Positions 23,253-32,418 of a stretch of 41,459 nt of DNA are shown here, one piece after another. The position numbers and the translations under genes are program-made. The notes under the pieces are model-generated. The model worked only from the letters and a program-made list of their open reading frames with translations. It made no database searches and was not told the DNA's origin. How positions within the stretch are numbered: position 1 is the stretch's first letter; each line of letters starts with the position of its first letter. This DNA is from Alphaproteobacteria bacterium (GTDB taxonomy: Bacteria > Pseudomonadota > Alphaproteobacteria > Sphingomonadales > Sphingomonadaceae), in assembly GCA_018823905.1 (NCBI GenBank), contig JAHJHL010000149.1, positions 1-41,459 of the forward strand, written 5' to 3'.

Positions 23253-24413
23253 ATGGGAAACTATGGCGATCTTCAGACGCAGATCTATCAAGACGGCCTG
23301 CGCGGAATACTCCCCGATTATCCAGTCGACTTTGCCACATTGGAAAAGCGAGCCGAAAATGCGCTTTCGCCTTCACTGCTGAATTATGTACAGGGCGGTT
23401 GCGGCGATGAGCATACCCAGCGCGTGAATGCGAGCGCCTTTCACCATTGGGGCATGGTCCCCCGCATGCTGGTCGATTGCACATCGCGCGACCTGTCAGT
23501 CGACCTTTTAGGAATGACCCTGCCCTCCCCGATCTTTATGGCGCCCATCGGCGTCAACGGCGAAATCACCCAGGACCGGCGCGGCGACATTGCCGCAGCG
23601 CAAGCATCTGCAATGACCGGTGTCCCCTATTGCGCTTCGACATTGTCGAACAGTCCGCTGGAAGAGGTGGCGAACGCGACGGGGTCCGTCCCGGCGTTTT
23701 TCCAGCTCTACACTCCGAAGAATCCGGACTTGGCCGAGAGCCTGATCCGCCGTGCCGAGGCGGCCGGCTACAAGGCGCTGGTAATCACGCTCGACACATG
23801 GGTGACCGGATGGCGCCCCCGCGATCTCAATGCCTCGAATTTTCCCCAGCTACGCGGCAAGGTGCTTGATAATTATTTTTCAGATCCGGTCTTCCGGGCA
23901 ATGCTGGCGCGTCCGCCGGAAGACGATATCGTCGCCGCCGTTCAAGCCTGGGCGGCGACATTCGGCAAGGTACTGACGTGGAGCGACATCGAATGGTTCA
24001 GATCAATCACCCGGTTGCCCATCATTTTAAAGGGCATTTGCCACCCCGACGACGCTCGCCGAGCGGCCGACCATGGGGTTGATGCAATATATTGCTCGAA
24101 CCACGGCGGGCGTCAGGCAAATGGCGGGATTGCTGCGATTGATATGCTCTCGGACGTCGTAAAGGCCGCCGGCGAAATGCCAACTTTGTTCGACAGCGGC
24201 GTCCGTTCGGGCAGCGACGTGATCAAGGCGCTGGCACTGGGAGCGAGGGCGGTAGGGATCGGGCGTCCTTACGCCTACGGCCTCGCGATCGGCGGGGCAA
24301 AGGGTGCCGCGCACGTGCTCCGGTCAATCCTCGCCGAAGCGGACTTGCTGATGGCTGTAAATGGCTATCCGACAATTGGAGCATTGGTCGAGCAGGGCGC
24401 GTCGCGAACGTAG
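23253..24413 (+). CDS. FMN-dependent alpha-hydroxy-acid oxidase (lactate 2-monooxygenase-like)
   Basis: A 386-residue TIM-barrel flavoenzyme. The catalytic His and Arg are in SNHGGRQANGG. FMN-binding segments include PIFMAPIGVNG, LKGICHPDDA and LFDSGVRSGSDVIKALALGA. The segment TLDTWVTGWRPRDLNASNFP is close to what I recall of mycobacterial lactate 2-monooxygenase. The family oxidises 2-hydroxy acids to 2-keto acids, or decarboxylates them further. Beside the catabolic genes it may act on a hydroxy acid released late in the pathway, but lactate itself is also possible. GGGAAACGGGA precedes the ATG. Confidence 0.9.
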   Translation: MGNYGDLQTQIYQDGLRGILPDYPVDFATLEKRAENALSPSLLNYVQGGCGDEHTQRVNASAFHHWGMVPRMLVDCTSRDLSVDLLGMTLPSPIFMAPIGVNGEITQDRRGDIAAAQASAMTGVPYCASTLSNSPLEEVANATGSVPAFFQLYTPKNPDLAESLIRRAEAAGYKALVITLDTWVTGWRPRDLNASNFPQLRGKVLDNYFSDPVFRAMLARPPEDDIVAAVQAWAATFGKVLTWSDIEWFRSITRLPIILKGICHPDDARRAADHGVDAIYCSNHGGRQANGGIAAIDMLSDVVKAAGEMPTLFDSGVRSGSDVIKALALGARAVGIGRPYAYGLAIGGAKGAAHVLRSILAEADLLMAVNGYPTIGALVEQGASRT

Positions 24414-24518
24414 TCCTCATCGGTAATTGTCCGAAAGCTGCCGCTCGCGCATCGCAAGGCAAGTGGGCAGCAGCGCGCTAACTTTCAGCCATTATTTGGC
24501 GATCAGGATTCCGCAGAT

Positions 24519-24532
24519 TTGATTGCGATCAA
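24519..24532. promoter_or_regulatory. FNR box before the universal stress gene
   Basis: TTGATTGCGATCAA is a perfect TTGAT-N4-ATCAA site. Centred at -41.5 it would place the transcript start near 24567, 22 bases after a weak -10 (TCATAT, 24555-24560). That leaves an 18-base leader with AGGAG (24573-24577) ahead of the GTG at 24585. All spacings agree with a class II FNR-activated promoter. Confidence 0.8.
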
Positions 24533-24584
24533 TGACGCGGCGAGTATGCCGGCTTCATATCCCTGTCTCAGCAGGAGATTTGAC

Positions 24585-25397
24585 GTGCGCAATATCTTGA
24601 TTCACGCCGACGATGGTCCCGGAATGCCCGCGCGTTTGGAGAGCGCCCTCACGATTGGGCGGCGGCATCGTTCGCATCTCGATTTCGTCATTAGCTCGCC
24701 GTTTCAGCAATTTATTGCCACCGATCCGTTCGGCGGCATGTATCTGGCGAGCGAGCAGTTGGCCAACGCGCAGGCGGCTGATGCGGCGCTTGATCGGCGG
24801 CTTCGGGCCGATCTCGAACGCGAAGATGTGCCGTGGGAGGTGACGCTGGCCGACGGCGACGTGCTGGCGACGTTGACGCTCGCCGCGACGCTGGCCGATC
24901 TCGTCATCGTTTCGCTCGGCACTGCCGATCGGCGCCGCAGCTTTACTCCGCCGATGATGGCGGGCGATCTGGCGATGGCGGTCCCCGCGCCGGTGCTTGC
25001 CATTCCCGAACCCTGCGGCCCGATCGATCTCGATGCCCCGGCGATGGTGGCGTGGAATGGCAGTCCGCAAGCGGCGCACGCGCTGCGCGCAGCGGTGCCG
25101 CTGATGCGCGACGCAGCGCAGGTTATCATGGTCACGGTTGGCCAGGATGAGGGGAAGGTGGCCGCCGACGACGCGCTGCGCTACCTCTCGCGCCACGAGA
25201 TCCACGCCGAGCTGCGTCCTGTCGAGCGCGGTGTCGAAACGATCGAAGAGGCGCTTGAGCGGACGGCGCGCGATATCGGCGCCGGGCTGATCGTGATGGG
25301 CGCCTTCGGGCATACCCGGCTGCGCGAGACGTTTTTTGGCGGCGTGACGCGCTATTTGCTGGAATCGGCGCCGGCCCCGTTGCTCCTCATGCACTGA
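24585..25397 (+). CDS. Universal stress protein (UspA, tandem domains)
   Basis: A 270-residue cytoplasmic protein with two Usp domains. The second has the G-x2-G-x9-G type nucleotide loop in VMGAFGHTRLRETFFGG and ends in APLLLMH. I chose the GTG at 24585 because AGGAG lies 7 bases before it and homology starts at VRNILIHADDGP. The longer frame from 24519 would begin inside the FNR box and is rejected. Usp proteins of this kind are often induced by oxygen limitation and are typical members of FNR regulons, which fits the box upstream and the fnr gene downstream. Confidence 0.88.
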   Translation: MRNILIHADDGPGMPARLESALTIGRRHRSHLDFVISSPFQQFIATDPFGGMYLASEQLANAQAADAALDRRLRADLEREDVPWEVTLADGDVLATLTLAATLADLVIVSLGTADRRRSFTPPMMAGDLAMAVPAPVLAIPEPCGPIDLDAPAMVAWNGSPQAAHALRAAVPLMRDAAQVIMVTVGQDEGKVAADDALRYLSRHEIHAELRPVERGVETIEEALERTARDIGAGLIVMGAFGHTRLRETFFGGVTRYLLESAPAPLLLMH

Positions 25398-25453
25398 CCT
25401 GCCCCGGGGCCGCTTCGCTTCCCAAAGTCAGCAGGCTGCTGTACGGCGGCGGC

Positions 25454-26146
25454 ATGACCGATTGTTCCACCTGCGTCGTCCGCAACCGCGCGATTTGCGC
25501 CAGCCTCGACGCAACGGAAATTCTGGCGCTGGGTAAGATGGGGCGCAAGCAAAAGGTCCGGCAGGGGCAGACCTTGCTGTGGGAAGGCGACGGCGCGCCC
25601 GTGGTGGCCAACGTCCTGACCGGGGTGCTGAAGTTGGTGGTGTCGACCGCCGATGGCCGCGAACAGATCGTCGGGGTCGTGTTCCCATCGGACTTCATCG
25701 GTAGGCCGTTCGGCAAAGAAAGCCCTTACACCGTCACCGCGATGACCGATGCGGAAGTGTGCATTTTCAACCGCAACAATTTCGACGAATTCGCCAGCTC
25801 GCATCCTGACCTCCAGCAAAAACTGCTGCGCCGCACGCTCGACGAGCTCGACCGCGCCCGCCACTGGATGATGCTGCTCGGGCGCAAGTCGGCGTCGGAG
25901 AAAGTCGCGTCCTTCCTGCTCGAAATGTCCGAGCGCTTGTCGGGGCAGGGATGCGACGCGACGATGCCCAAAGGCGGCTTCGAGCTGCCCTTCGGGCGTC
26001 AGCAGATTGCCGACATTCTGGGGCTGACGATCGAAACGACGAGCCGCCAGCTGACCAGAATGCGCGGCGAAGGGGTGCTCGACCTGCCGTCTCGCCGCGA
26101 GATCGTGATCAACGACCGCGCGGCGATGGAGGCGATGGCGGGCTGA
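25454..26146 (+). CDS. fnrL: Crp/Fnr-family oxygen sensor regulator (FnrL-type)
   Basis: A 230-residue regulator. Cys4, Cys7 and Cys15 (C-x2-C-x7-C) with Cys103 can hold an oxygen-labile [4Fe-4S] cluster, the arrangement of alphaproteobacterial FnrL/FnrN. The cyclic-nucleotide-like beta domain runs to about 115, then a dimer helix, then a helix-turn-helix whose recognition helix contains ETTSR, the E-x2-SR pattern that reads TTGAT half-sites. Exactly such sites lie near usp, ompW/ccoN and hemN in this window. Under low oxygen it should activate the cbb3 oxidase and anaerobic heme synthesis. No FNR box is evident before its own start. Confidence 0.92.
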   Translation: MTDCSTCVVRNRAICASLDATEILALGKMGRKQKVRQGQTLLWEGDGAPVVANVLTGVLKLVVSTADGREQIVGVVFPSDFIGRPFGKESPYTVTAMTDAEVCIFNRNNFDEFASSHPDLQQKLLRRTLDELDRARHWMMLLGRKSASEKVASFLLEMSERLSGQGCDATMPKGGFELPFGRQQIADILGLTIETTSRQLTRMRGEGVLDLPSRREIVINDRAAMEAMAG

Positions 26147-26155
26147 CCCGCGACG

Positions 26156-26827
26156 TCAGAAGCGGAAAGCGAGCCCGGCGCTGACGACCCACGGGTCAAG
26201 CTTGTGCCGCGTCCGCAACACTTCGGTTGGTCCGGCGAACCAGCGCGCGGTCGAGCGCATGATATAGCGCTTGGCGTCAAAGGTCACCGCCAGCCCCTTG
26301 GCATTCACCGGGACGTCGACCCCGGCCTGAAACGCGATGCCCAGCGAATCGCCCATCTTTTGCCGTGTTGCGCCAAGCGCAACCGCCGTAGCACCGGGCT
26401 TTTCGTCGATGAAGATGAAATAGCTGGGACCGGCGCCGACATAGGGGCGCACGCCGCCGTCTTTGCCGAAATGATATTTCAGCGTCAGCGTCGCGGGAAC
26501 GATGTTCGCATTCGACACCAGTCCTGCGCCCGCCAGGCCGCCGCGTCCCACGACATCATGCTGGGTCACGCCCGCGATCGTCTCGACCGAGATATTGTCG
26601 GCGACGAAATATTCGATCGCGACCGTCGGCACGATATTGTCGTCGGCCTTGGTCTGTGTTCCCGCAGGCAGCCCGATCAGGTCAAGCTTCACGTCGCTGA
26701 TCTTGCCGTCGGGCGCGACATAGGTCGCGAGCAGCTTGAACTGGACGTCGCCGCTTTTCGCCGCGGCTTGCCCTGGGACCGCCAGCGCGATGGCTAGCGC
26801 GGCGAGGGAGAGATATTGCGTTTTCAT
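26156..26827 (-). CDS. ompW: OmpW family outer-membrane protein
   Basis: A 223-residue protein with a signal peptide ending near GQAAAKSG and an eight-stranded beta-barrel pattern. Family features: PTVAIEYFVADNISVETIAG, PATLTLKYHFG, VRPYVGAGPSYFIF and the terminal aromatic AFRF. OmpW forms a narrow hydrophobic channel in the outer membrane and is commonly under FNR control. It is divergent from ccoN, with an FNR box centred about 88 bases upstream of its ATG, and converges on the fnr gene with a 9-base gap. Confidence 0.88.
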   Translation of the reverse strand: MKTQYLSLAALAIALAVPGQAAAKSGDVQFKLLATYVAPDGKISDVKLDLIGLPAGTQTKADDNIVPTVAIEYFVADNISVETIAGVTQHDVVGRGGLAGAGLVSNANIVPATLTLKYHFGKDGGVRPYVGAGPSYFIFIDEKPGATAVALGATRQKMGDSLGIAFQAGVDVPVNAKGLAVTFDAKRYIMRSTARWFAGPTEVLRTRHKLDPWVVSAGLAFRF

Positions 26828-26885
26828 GAGTCCTGGCTCCTGTTGTTGATGGAGCCGTCCCTGCGCCGTCGCCCGTTGCGCCGCA

Positions 26886-26921
26886 TTGATGAAGCGCAAT
26901 CAATTCGTTGATCCCGATCAA
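26886..26921. promoter_or_regulatory. FNR box region between ompW and ccoN
   Basis: The perfect box TTGATCCCGATCAA is at 26908-26921. Two more half-sites, TTGAT (26886-26890) and ATCAA (26899-26903), stand in front of it, giving four alternating half-sites in 36 bp. The full box is almost equidistant from the ompW and ccoN starts (about 88 and 82 bases from the centre) and could activate both. The outer pair is spaced by 8 bases and is probably not a site by itself. Confidence 0.8.
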
Positions 26922-26995
26922 TGTTTCGGCGGACCCGCGCGTCCATGAGCACAGCGAAGCGCGGCCCAAACGCCGCACCGAACGGGGACAAGCAT

Positions 26996-28654
26996 ATGGA
27001 CGGTCTGGTAATCAAAGCGGGCGGCTGGCTGGCGCTGGCACTGCTCGCGCTGGTGATGGCGGCGCTCGCGGTCGATGCGCCCTTTGCGGTGCATATGGGC
27101 ATCGTTGCCGTCGCTGCGCTGACCGTGCTGTGGACGACCGTCTCGCGCGCCGATTATGGCGCGATGGCGCGCGGCGTGCTGAAAATGCCCGCCAGCGAAG
27201 GCGCTTATGACGACGACCCGATCCGTTGGGGTGTCATTGCGACCCTGTTCTGGGGGATCGCCGGGATGGCGGCGGGGCTGTTCATCGCGCTCCAGCTCGC
27301 GTTTCCGGCGCTCAACTTCAATCTCGAATATACGACCTTTGGCCGCATCCGGCCGCTGCACACGTCGGCGGTGATTTTTGCCTTCGGTGGCAACGCGCTG
27401 ATCGCAACGAGCTATTATGTCGTGCAGCGCACCTGCCGCGCCCGGCTCGCCTTTCCCAAGCTCGCTCGCTTCGTGTTCTGGGGCTACCAGTTGTTCATCG
27501 TGCTTGCGGCGACCGGTTATCTGATGGGGGTTACCGAGGCGAAGGAATATGCCGAGCCCGAATGGTATGTCGACCTGTGGCTGACGATCGTTTGGGTCGC
27601 CTATCTGGCGGTCTTTGTCGGCACGATCGTCAAGCGCCGCGAACCGCATATCTATGTCGCGAACTGGTTTTACCTCAGCTTCATCATCACCATCGCGATG
27701 CTCCACATCGTCAACAATCTGTCGATGCCCGCCAGCATCTTCGGGTCGAAAAGCTACGCCGCCTTCGCCGGCGTCCAGGATGCGCTGACGCAATGGTGGT
27801 ACGGACATAATGCGGTCGGTTTCTTCCTGACCGCGGGCTTCCTCGCGATGATGTATTATTTCGTGCCGAAGCAGGCCGAGCGCCCCGTCTATTCCTACCG
27901 CCTTTCCATCATCCACTTCTGGTCGTTGATCTTCCTCTACATCTGGGCGGGGCCGCACCACCTGCATTACACCGCGCTGCCCGACTGGGCGCAGACGCTG
28001 GGCATGGTCTTTTCGATCATGTTGTGGATGCCGAGTTGGGGCGGGATGATCAACGGGCTGATGACGCTCAACGGTGCGTGGGACAAAATCCGCACCGACC
28101 CGATCATCCGCATGATGGTGATGGCGCTCGCCTTCTACGGCATGAGCACCTTCGAAGGCCCGATGATGTCGATCAAGTGGGTCAACTCGATGTCGCACTA
28201 CACCGACTGGACGATCGGCCATGTCCATTCGGGTGCGCTCGGGTGGAACGGCATGATCACCTTTGCCTGCGTCTATTATCTGGTGCCGCGTCTGTGGCAC
28301 CGTCCGCGGCTTTACAGCCTGCGCATGGTCAACTGGCACTTCTGGCTCGCGACCGTCGGCATCGTTTTCTACGCCGCGTCGATGTGGGTGGCGGGCATCA
28401 TGCAGGGGCTGATGTGGCGCGAATATGGCGCCGACGGTTATCTGGTTTACAGCTTTGCCGAGAGCGTCGCGGCGATGCACCCGATGTACCTGATCCGCGC
28501 CGCGGGCGGGGCGATGTATCTCGCCGGTTTCCTGATCATGATCGTCAACGTCTGGGCGACGCTCGCCGGGCGGGTCCGCGCCGAAAAGCCGATGACCGAA
28601 ACCCCGTACAGCGCCGTGGCGGATCGCCCGCTCGCGCTCGTTCGCGCCGCTTAA
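26996..28654 (+). CDS. ccoN: cbb3-type cytochrome c oxidase subunit I
   Basis: The catalytic subunit of the high-affinity terminal oxidase, 552 residues with about 13-14 membrane helices. Copper-B ligands His271 ([10 protein letters not shown]) and His321-His322 (WAGPHHLHY); heme ligands in [13 protein letters not shown] (His122) and [11 protein letters not shown] (His409, His411). It carries about 70 extra residues before the conserved core, with one more helix. I chose the ATG at 26996, behind GGGGACAA, over one at 26945. It heads ccoNOQP, followed by the assembly genes, and would be induced at low oxygen through the FNR box upstream. Confidence 0.95.
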   Translation: MDGLVIKAGGWLALALLALVMAALAVDAPFAVHMGIVAVAALTVLWTTVSRADYGAMARGVLKMPASEGAYDDDPIRWGVIATLFWGIAGMAAGLFIALQLAFPALNFNLEYTTFGRIRPLHTSAVIFAFGGNALIATSYYVVQRTCRARLAFPKLARFVFWGYQLFIVLAATGYLMGVTEAKEYAEPEWYVDLWLTIVWVAYLAVFVGTIVKRREPHIYVANWFYLSFIITIAMLHIVNNLSMPASIFGSKSYAAFAGVQDALTQWWYGHNAVGFFLTAGFLAMMYYFVPKQAERPVYSYRLSIIHFWSLIFLYIWAGPHHLHYTALPDWAQTLGMVFSIMLWMPSWGGMINGLMTLNGAWDKIRTDPIIRMMVMALAFYGMSTFEGPMMSIKWVNSMSHYTDWTIGHVHSGALGWNGMITFACVYYLVPRLWHRPRLYSLRMVNWHFWLATVGIVFYAASMWVAGIMQGLMWREYGADGYLVYSFAESVAAMHPMYLIRAAGGAMYLAGFLIMIVNVWATLAGRVRAEKPMTETPYSAVADRPLALVRAA

Positions 28655-28665
28655 GGATCCGCACG

Positions 28666-29430
28666 ATGGCCACCCAACCCACCGAAAAGCGCTTCAGCCA
28701 CAAAAAGCTCGAGCGCAACGTCAGCCTGCTCGGTCTCTTCGCGCTCGTCGCCGTCACCATCGGCGGCATCGTCGAGATCGCGCCGCTATTCTGGATCGAC
28801 AATACGATCGAGAAGGTCGACGGCATGCGCCCCTACACCCCGCTCGAACTGGCGGGTCGCAATATCTATATGCGCGAGGGCTGCTACACCTGCCACAGCC
28901 AGATGATCCGGCCGTTCCGCGACGAAGTCGAACGCTATGGCCATTACAGCCTGGCGGCGGAGAGCATGTACGACCATCCGTTCCAATGGGGGTCGAAGCG
29001 CACCGGACCCGACCTGGCGCGCGTCGGCGGGCGCTATTCGGACGAGTGGCACAAGGCGCATCTGATCGACCCGCGCAGCGTCGTGCCCGAATCGATCATG
29101 CCGCCCTATGCCTTTCTGGCCGAGCGCGACCTTTACGTCGGCGACATGCGCAGCGACCTCACCGCGTTGTCACGCGTCGGCGTGCCGTACAGCAAGGAAG
29201 CCATCGCCGCGGCGAATGAGGATCTGAAGGCGCAGGTCGATCCGGCAGCAGGTATCGATCTGCAGAAACGCTATCCAAAGGCGCAGGTGCGCGATTTCGA
29301 CGGCAATCCCGATCGCTTGTCCGAAATGGATGCGCTGATCGCCTATCTCCAGATGCTTGGCACCCTCGTCGATGTCGAAAAGGCCGCCCCGCTGGAACAG
29401 GGCGCTGCGCCGCAGGAGGCGACGCGGTGA
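28666..29430 (+). CDS. ccoO: cbb3 oxidase monoheme cytochrome c subunit
   Basis: A 254-residue subunit with one N-terminal membrane anchor (about 19-45) and a periplasmic domain with the heme c site CYTCH (Cys73, Cys76, His77). The axial Met is expected in SIMPPYAFL. It passes electrons from CcoP to the CcoN active site. AAGGATCC precedes the ATG. The stop overlaps the GTG start of ccoQ. Confidence 0.95.
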   Translation: MATQPTEKRFSHKKLERNVSLLGLFALVAVTIGGIVEIAPLFWIDNTIEKVDGMRPYTPLELAGRNIYMREGCYTCHSQMIRPFRDEVERYGHYSLAAESMYDHPFQWGSKRTGPDLARVGGRYSDEWHKAHLIDPRSVVPESIMPPYAFLAERDLYVGDMRSDLTALSRVGVPYSKEAIAAANEDLKAQVDPAAGIDLQKRYPKAQVRDFDGNPDRLSEMDALIAYLQMLGTLVDVEKAAPLEQGAAPQEATR

Positions 29431-29585
29431 ACTACAACGATCTGCGTCATTTCGCCGACAGCTGGGGGCTGCTCGCGATGACCATCCTGTTTCTGGGCCT
29501 GGTTGCCTGGCCGTTCCGCAAGGGGTCGCGCCGCCGCAACGAAGAGGCCGCAACGATGATCTTCAAGGACGACGAGCATGGCTGA
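29427..29585 (+). CDS. ccoQ: cbb3 oxidase small subunit CcoQ
   Basis: A 52-residue protein starting with GTG that overlaps the ccoO stop (GTGA) and ends 8 bases inside ccoP. One membrane helix (about 14-30, [16 protein letters not shown]) is followed by a basic patch KGSRRR and an acidic end. Length, topology and position are those of CcoQ/FixQ, which stabilises the oxidase complex. It is easily missed because of its size and GTG start. Confidence 0.9.
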   Translation: MNYNDLRHFADSWGLLAMTILFLGLVAWPFRKGSRRRNEEAATMIFKDDEHG

Positions 29586-30507
29586 CAAAAAGCGTATCGA
29601 CGAGGCCACCGGTACCAGCACCGTCGGTCACGAATGGGACGGTATCGAGGAGTTGAACACGCCGCTGCCGCGCTGGTGGTTGTGGACGTTTTACGCCTCG
29701 ATTGTCTGGGCGGCGGGCTATGTCGTTCTCTACCCGGCCTGGCCGATGCTCAACAGCGCGACGCAGGGAATGCTCGGGTGGACCAGCCGTGGCGCGCTCG
29801 ACCGCGAGATGCAGGCGCACGCGGAACGCCGCGCGCCGATCACCAGTGCCATCGCGGCGACACCGCTGACCGACCTGCCCGCCAAACCCGAACTGATGCA
29901 GGCGGCGGTTCAGGGCGGTGCCGCGGCCTTTCGCGTCCATTGCGTCCAGTGCCACGGCGCGGGCGGCGCGGGGGTGAAGAAGCTCTACCCCAGCCTCACC
30001 GACGACGACTGGCTGTGGGGCGGTGATCTCGCGAGCATCGAATATACGATCGCGCACGGTGTCCGGAACCCCGATCACAAGGCGACGCGCGTCAGCCAGA
30101 TGCCCGCCTTCGGGCGCGACGGCATTCTCGACGCGGCGCAGATCGCCGATGTCGTCAGCCATGTTCGCGTCATCAGCGGGCAGGAAAAGCCGAGCGCGGC
30201 TGCGGCGCGCGGCGAGGTGCTGTTTCAGGCCAATTGCGCGGTTTGCCACGGCGCCACGGGCGCCGGGGATCGCACCGTCGGCGCGCCGAAGCTGACCGAT
30301 GCGGTCTGGCTTTATGGCGGCGACCGCGACAGCCTGACCGCAACGATCGTGCAGCCGCGCAACGGCGTGATGCCGCGCTGGGGCCATCGGCTCGACCCGG
30401 TGACGGTCAAGATGCTCGCGACCTATGTCTATTCGCTCGGCGGCGGCGAGAAAGCACCGGCGCCCGCGCCGACATCCGAAGGGCAGGGAGCCGATGGCCA
30501 GCCCTGA
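29578..30507 (+). CDS. ccoP: cbb3 oxidase diheme cytochrome c subunit
   Basis: A 309-residue subunit. N-terminal WDGIEELNTPLPRWWLWTFY is the conserved CcoP entry to its membrane anchor (about 32-52). Two cytochrome c domains follow, with CVQCH (122-126) and CAVCH (220-224); axial Met candidates are in QMPAFG and VMPRWG. It receives electrons from the bc1 complex through soluble cytochrome c. A Pro/Ala-rich tail closes the protein, and the next gene (ccoG) starts 14 bases before its stop. Confidence 0.95.
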   Translation: MADKKRIDEATGTSTVGHEWDGIEELNTPLPRWWLWTFYASIVWAAGYVVLYPAWPMLNSATQGMLGWTSRGALDREMQAHAERRAPITSAIAATPLTDLPAKPELMQAAVQGGAAAFRVHCVQCHGAGGAGVKKLYPSLTDDDWLWGGDLASIEYTIAHGVRNPDHKATRVSQMPAFGRDGILDAAQIADVVSHVRVISGQEKPSAAAARGEVLFQANCAVCHGATGAGDRTVGAPKLTDAVWLYGGDRDSLTATIVQPRNGVMPRWGHRLDPVTVKMLATYVYSLGGGEKAPAPAPTSEGQGADGQP

Positions 30508-31951
30508 CGACCTGACCGGCGAAAACGCGCCGCTCTATGCGGCGCGAAAAGGCGTTTACCCCAAAAAGGTCGACGGTCCCTTTCGCCGCTTCAAATGGGC
30601 GATCATGGGGATCACGCTGGCGATCTATTACGGCACGCCGTGGATTCGCTGGGATCGCGGGGCCTATGCGCCTGACCAGGCGGTGCTTGTCGACCTCGCC
30701 AACCGGCGTTTCTACATGTTCCAGATCGAGATCTGGCCGCATGAATTTTATTATGTCGCGGGCTTGCTCATCATGGCGGGGATCGGCCTGTTCCTCGTCA
30801 CCAGCGCGGTCGGGCGCGCCTGGTGCGGCTATGCCTGTCCGCAGACGGTGTGGACCGACCTGTTCCAGCACGTCGACCGGCTGGTCGACGGCGACCGCAA
30901 TGCACAGATCCGCCTGGCCAATGGCCCATGGACCTTTGAAAAAATTTCAAAGCGGGCGATCAAATATCTGATTTATCTGACGATCGCCTTCTGGACCGGC
31001 GGCGCGTGGATCATGTATTTCGCCGACGCGCCGACGCTGACCGCCGATTTCTGGACGGGGCAGGCGGCGCCGATCGCCTATGCCACCGTTGCGGTACTGA
31101 CGGCGACGACCTTCATTCTCGGCGGTTTCATGCGCGAACAGGTGTGCATCTATATGTGCCCCTGGCCGCGCATCCAGACCGCGATGATGGACGAAAAATC
31201 GCTGCTCGTGACCTACAAGGACTGGCGCGGCGAACCGCGCGGCAGCGTCAAGAAGGCTGAGGCGCATCCGGGCGCGTTCGGCGATTGCATCGACTGCAAC
31301 CATTGCGTCGCCGTCTGTCCGACGGGCATCGACATTCGCGAAGGGCCGCAGATCGGCTGCATCACCTGCGCCTTGTGCATCGACGCCTGCGACGGGGTGA
31401 TGAAACAGGTCGGGCGGCCGCGCGGGCTGATCGATTATTGCACGCTCGATGATGCCGCGACCGAAAAGGCGGGCGGGGTCGGCAAGCCGGTCATGAAAAC
31501 GCTGCTGCGCCCACGCACGCTGATCTATTTCGGCATATGGAGCGCGATCGGCGCCGCGATGCTGTTTTCGCTGGGCCAGCGCACGCGGCTCGACCTTGCG
31601 GTCCAGCACGAGCGCAGCCCGCTCTATGTCCAACTGTCCGACGGGCATATCCGCAACAATTACACGCTGAAGCTGCGCAACATGGAAACGCGCCCGCGCC
31701 GCGTCGCGGTGACGGTCGACGGGCTGAAGGGTGCGGCGCTGTGGACCGAAGCGGGGTCGCGCGAAACCGCCGGGCAGCGCATCGAAATCGCGCTCGCGCC
31801 CGACAGTGTGACTCGCGTAAAATTGTTCATCGCGGCGCCCGGTGACGGACCGGCGCGGCAGGATTTCACCATCGCAACCCGCGGCCTCGACGGCGATCCG
31901 CGCGGCGACAGCGACATCATCCAGTTCGACCGGCCGGAGGCTGACCAATGA
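30494..31951 (+). CDS. ccoG: cbb3 oxidase assembly protein CcoG (FixG), 4Fe-4S
   Basis: A 485-residue membrane protein with about five helices and two ferredoxin-like clusters, CIDCNHCVAVCP and CITCALCIDAC. Also conserved are AWCGYACPQTVWTDLFQ and the CIYMCPWPRIQ segment. The C-terminal 110 residues form an Ig-like periplasmic domain. CcoG is thought to reduce Cu(II) to Cu(I) for delivery to the oxidase. The ATG at 30494 overlaps ccoP; the end overlaps ccoH by four bases. Confidence 0.93.
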   Translation: MASPDDLTGENAPLYAARKGVYPKKVDGPFRRFKWAIMGITLAIYYGTPWIRWDRGAYAPDQAVLVDLANRRFYMFQIEIWPHEFYYVAGLLIMAGIGLFLVTSAVGRAWCGYACPQTVWTDLFQHVDRLVDGDRNAQIRLANGPWTFEKISKRAIKYLIYLTIAFWTGGAWIMYFADAPTLTADFWTGQAAPIAYATVAVLTATTFILGGFMREQVCIYMCPWPRIQTAMMDEKSLLVTYKDWRGEPRGSVKKAEAHPGAFGDCIDCNHCVAVCPTGIDIREGPQIGCITCALCIDACDGVMKQVGRPRGLIDYCTLDDAATEKAGGVGKPVMKTLLRPRTLIYFGIWSAIGAAMLFSLGQRTRLDLAVQHERSPLYVQLSDGHIRNNYTLKLRNMETRPRRVAVTVDGLKGAALWTEAGSRETAGQRIEIALAPDSVTRVKLFIAAPGDGPARQDFTIATRGLDGDPRGDSDIIQFDRPEADQ

Positions 31952-32418
31952 GCGACAAACAGATTCGCAAGGTCTTCACCGGCTGGCACATGACCGCGAT
32001 CCTCGTCGGCTTTTTTGCCGTCGTCATCACGGTCAATTTCACCATGGCACGGCTCGCCATGTCGACCTTTGGCGGCAAGGTGGTCGAAAACAGCTATGTT
32101 GCGAGCCAGCACTACAATGTCTGGCTGGCGCGCGCGGAGGCGCAGGATCGGCTGGGCTGGACGCCGACGGTGACTCTCGATGCCGATCGGCGCGTTCGCA
32201 TTGAAATTCGCAAGGATGACCGACCGCTTGCAGGCCTTCGCGTGGCTGCGACGGCCAGTCATCCGCTCGGGCGCTCGGCTCCCACCACGCTGCGTTTCTT
32301 CGCGGCGACGGGTGGCGCTTGGCGCTCGGTCGAGCCGCTGGCGGTGGGGCGCCAGCGGCTCGACATCAGCATCGTCAAGGATACGGACGAGGCGCGCTAC
32401 CGGATCGAACTGCAATGA
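31948..32418 (+). CDS. ccoH: cbb3 oxidase assembly protein CcoH (FixH)
   Basis: A 156-residue protein with one N-terminal helix (about 15-36) and a periplasmic beta domain. FTGWHMTAILVGFFAVVITV followed by NFTMARLA is the family signature. It is needed for stable assembly of the cbb3 oxidase. It overlaps ccoG (ATGA) and ccoI (ATGA), so the assembly genes are translationally coupled. Confidence 0.9.
   Translation: MSDKQIRKVFTGWHMTAILVGFFAVVITVNFTMARLAMSTFGGKVVENSYVASQHYNVWLARAEAQDRLGWTPTVTLDADRRVRIEIRKDDRPLAGLRVAATASHPLGRSAPTTLRFFAATGGAWRSVEPLAVGRQRLDISIVKDTDEARYRIELQ

Noticed and set aside
26886..26903. TTGAT-N8-ATCAA as a separate FNR box
   Set aside because: The spacer is 8 bases rather than 4; noted only as extra half-sites.
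26918..28480. 520-residue minus-strand open frame
   Set aside because: Antisense shadow of ccoN, rich in Arg, His and Asp with no domain.
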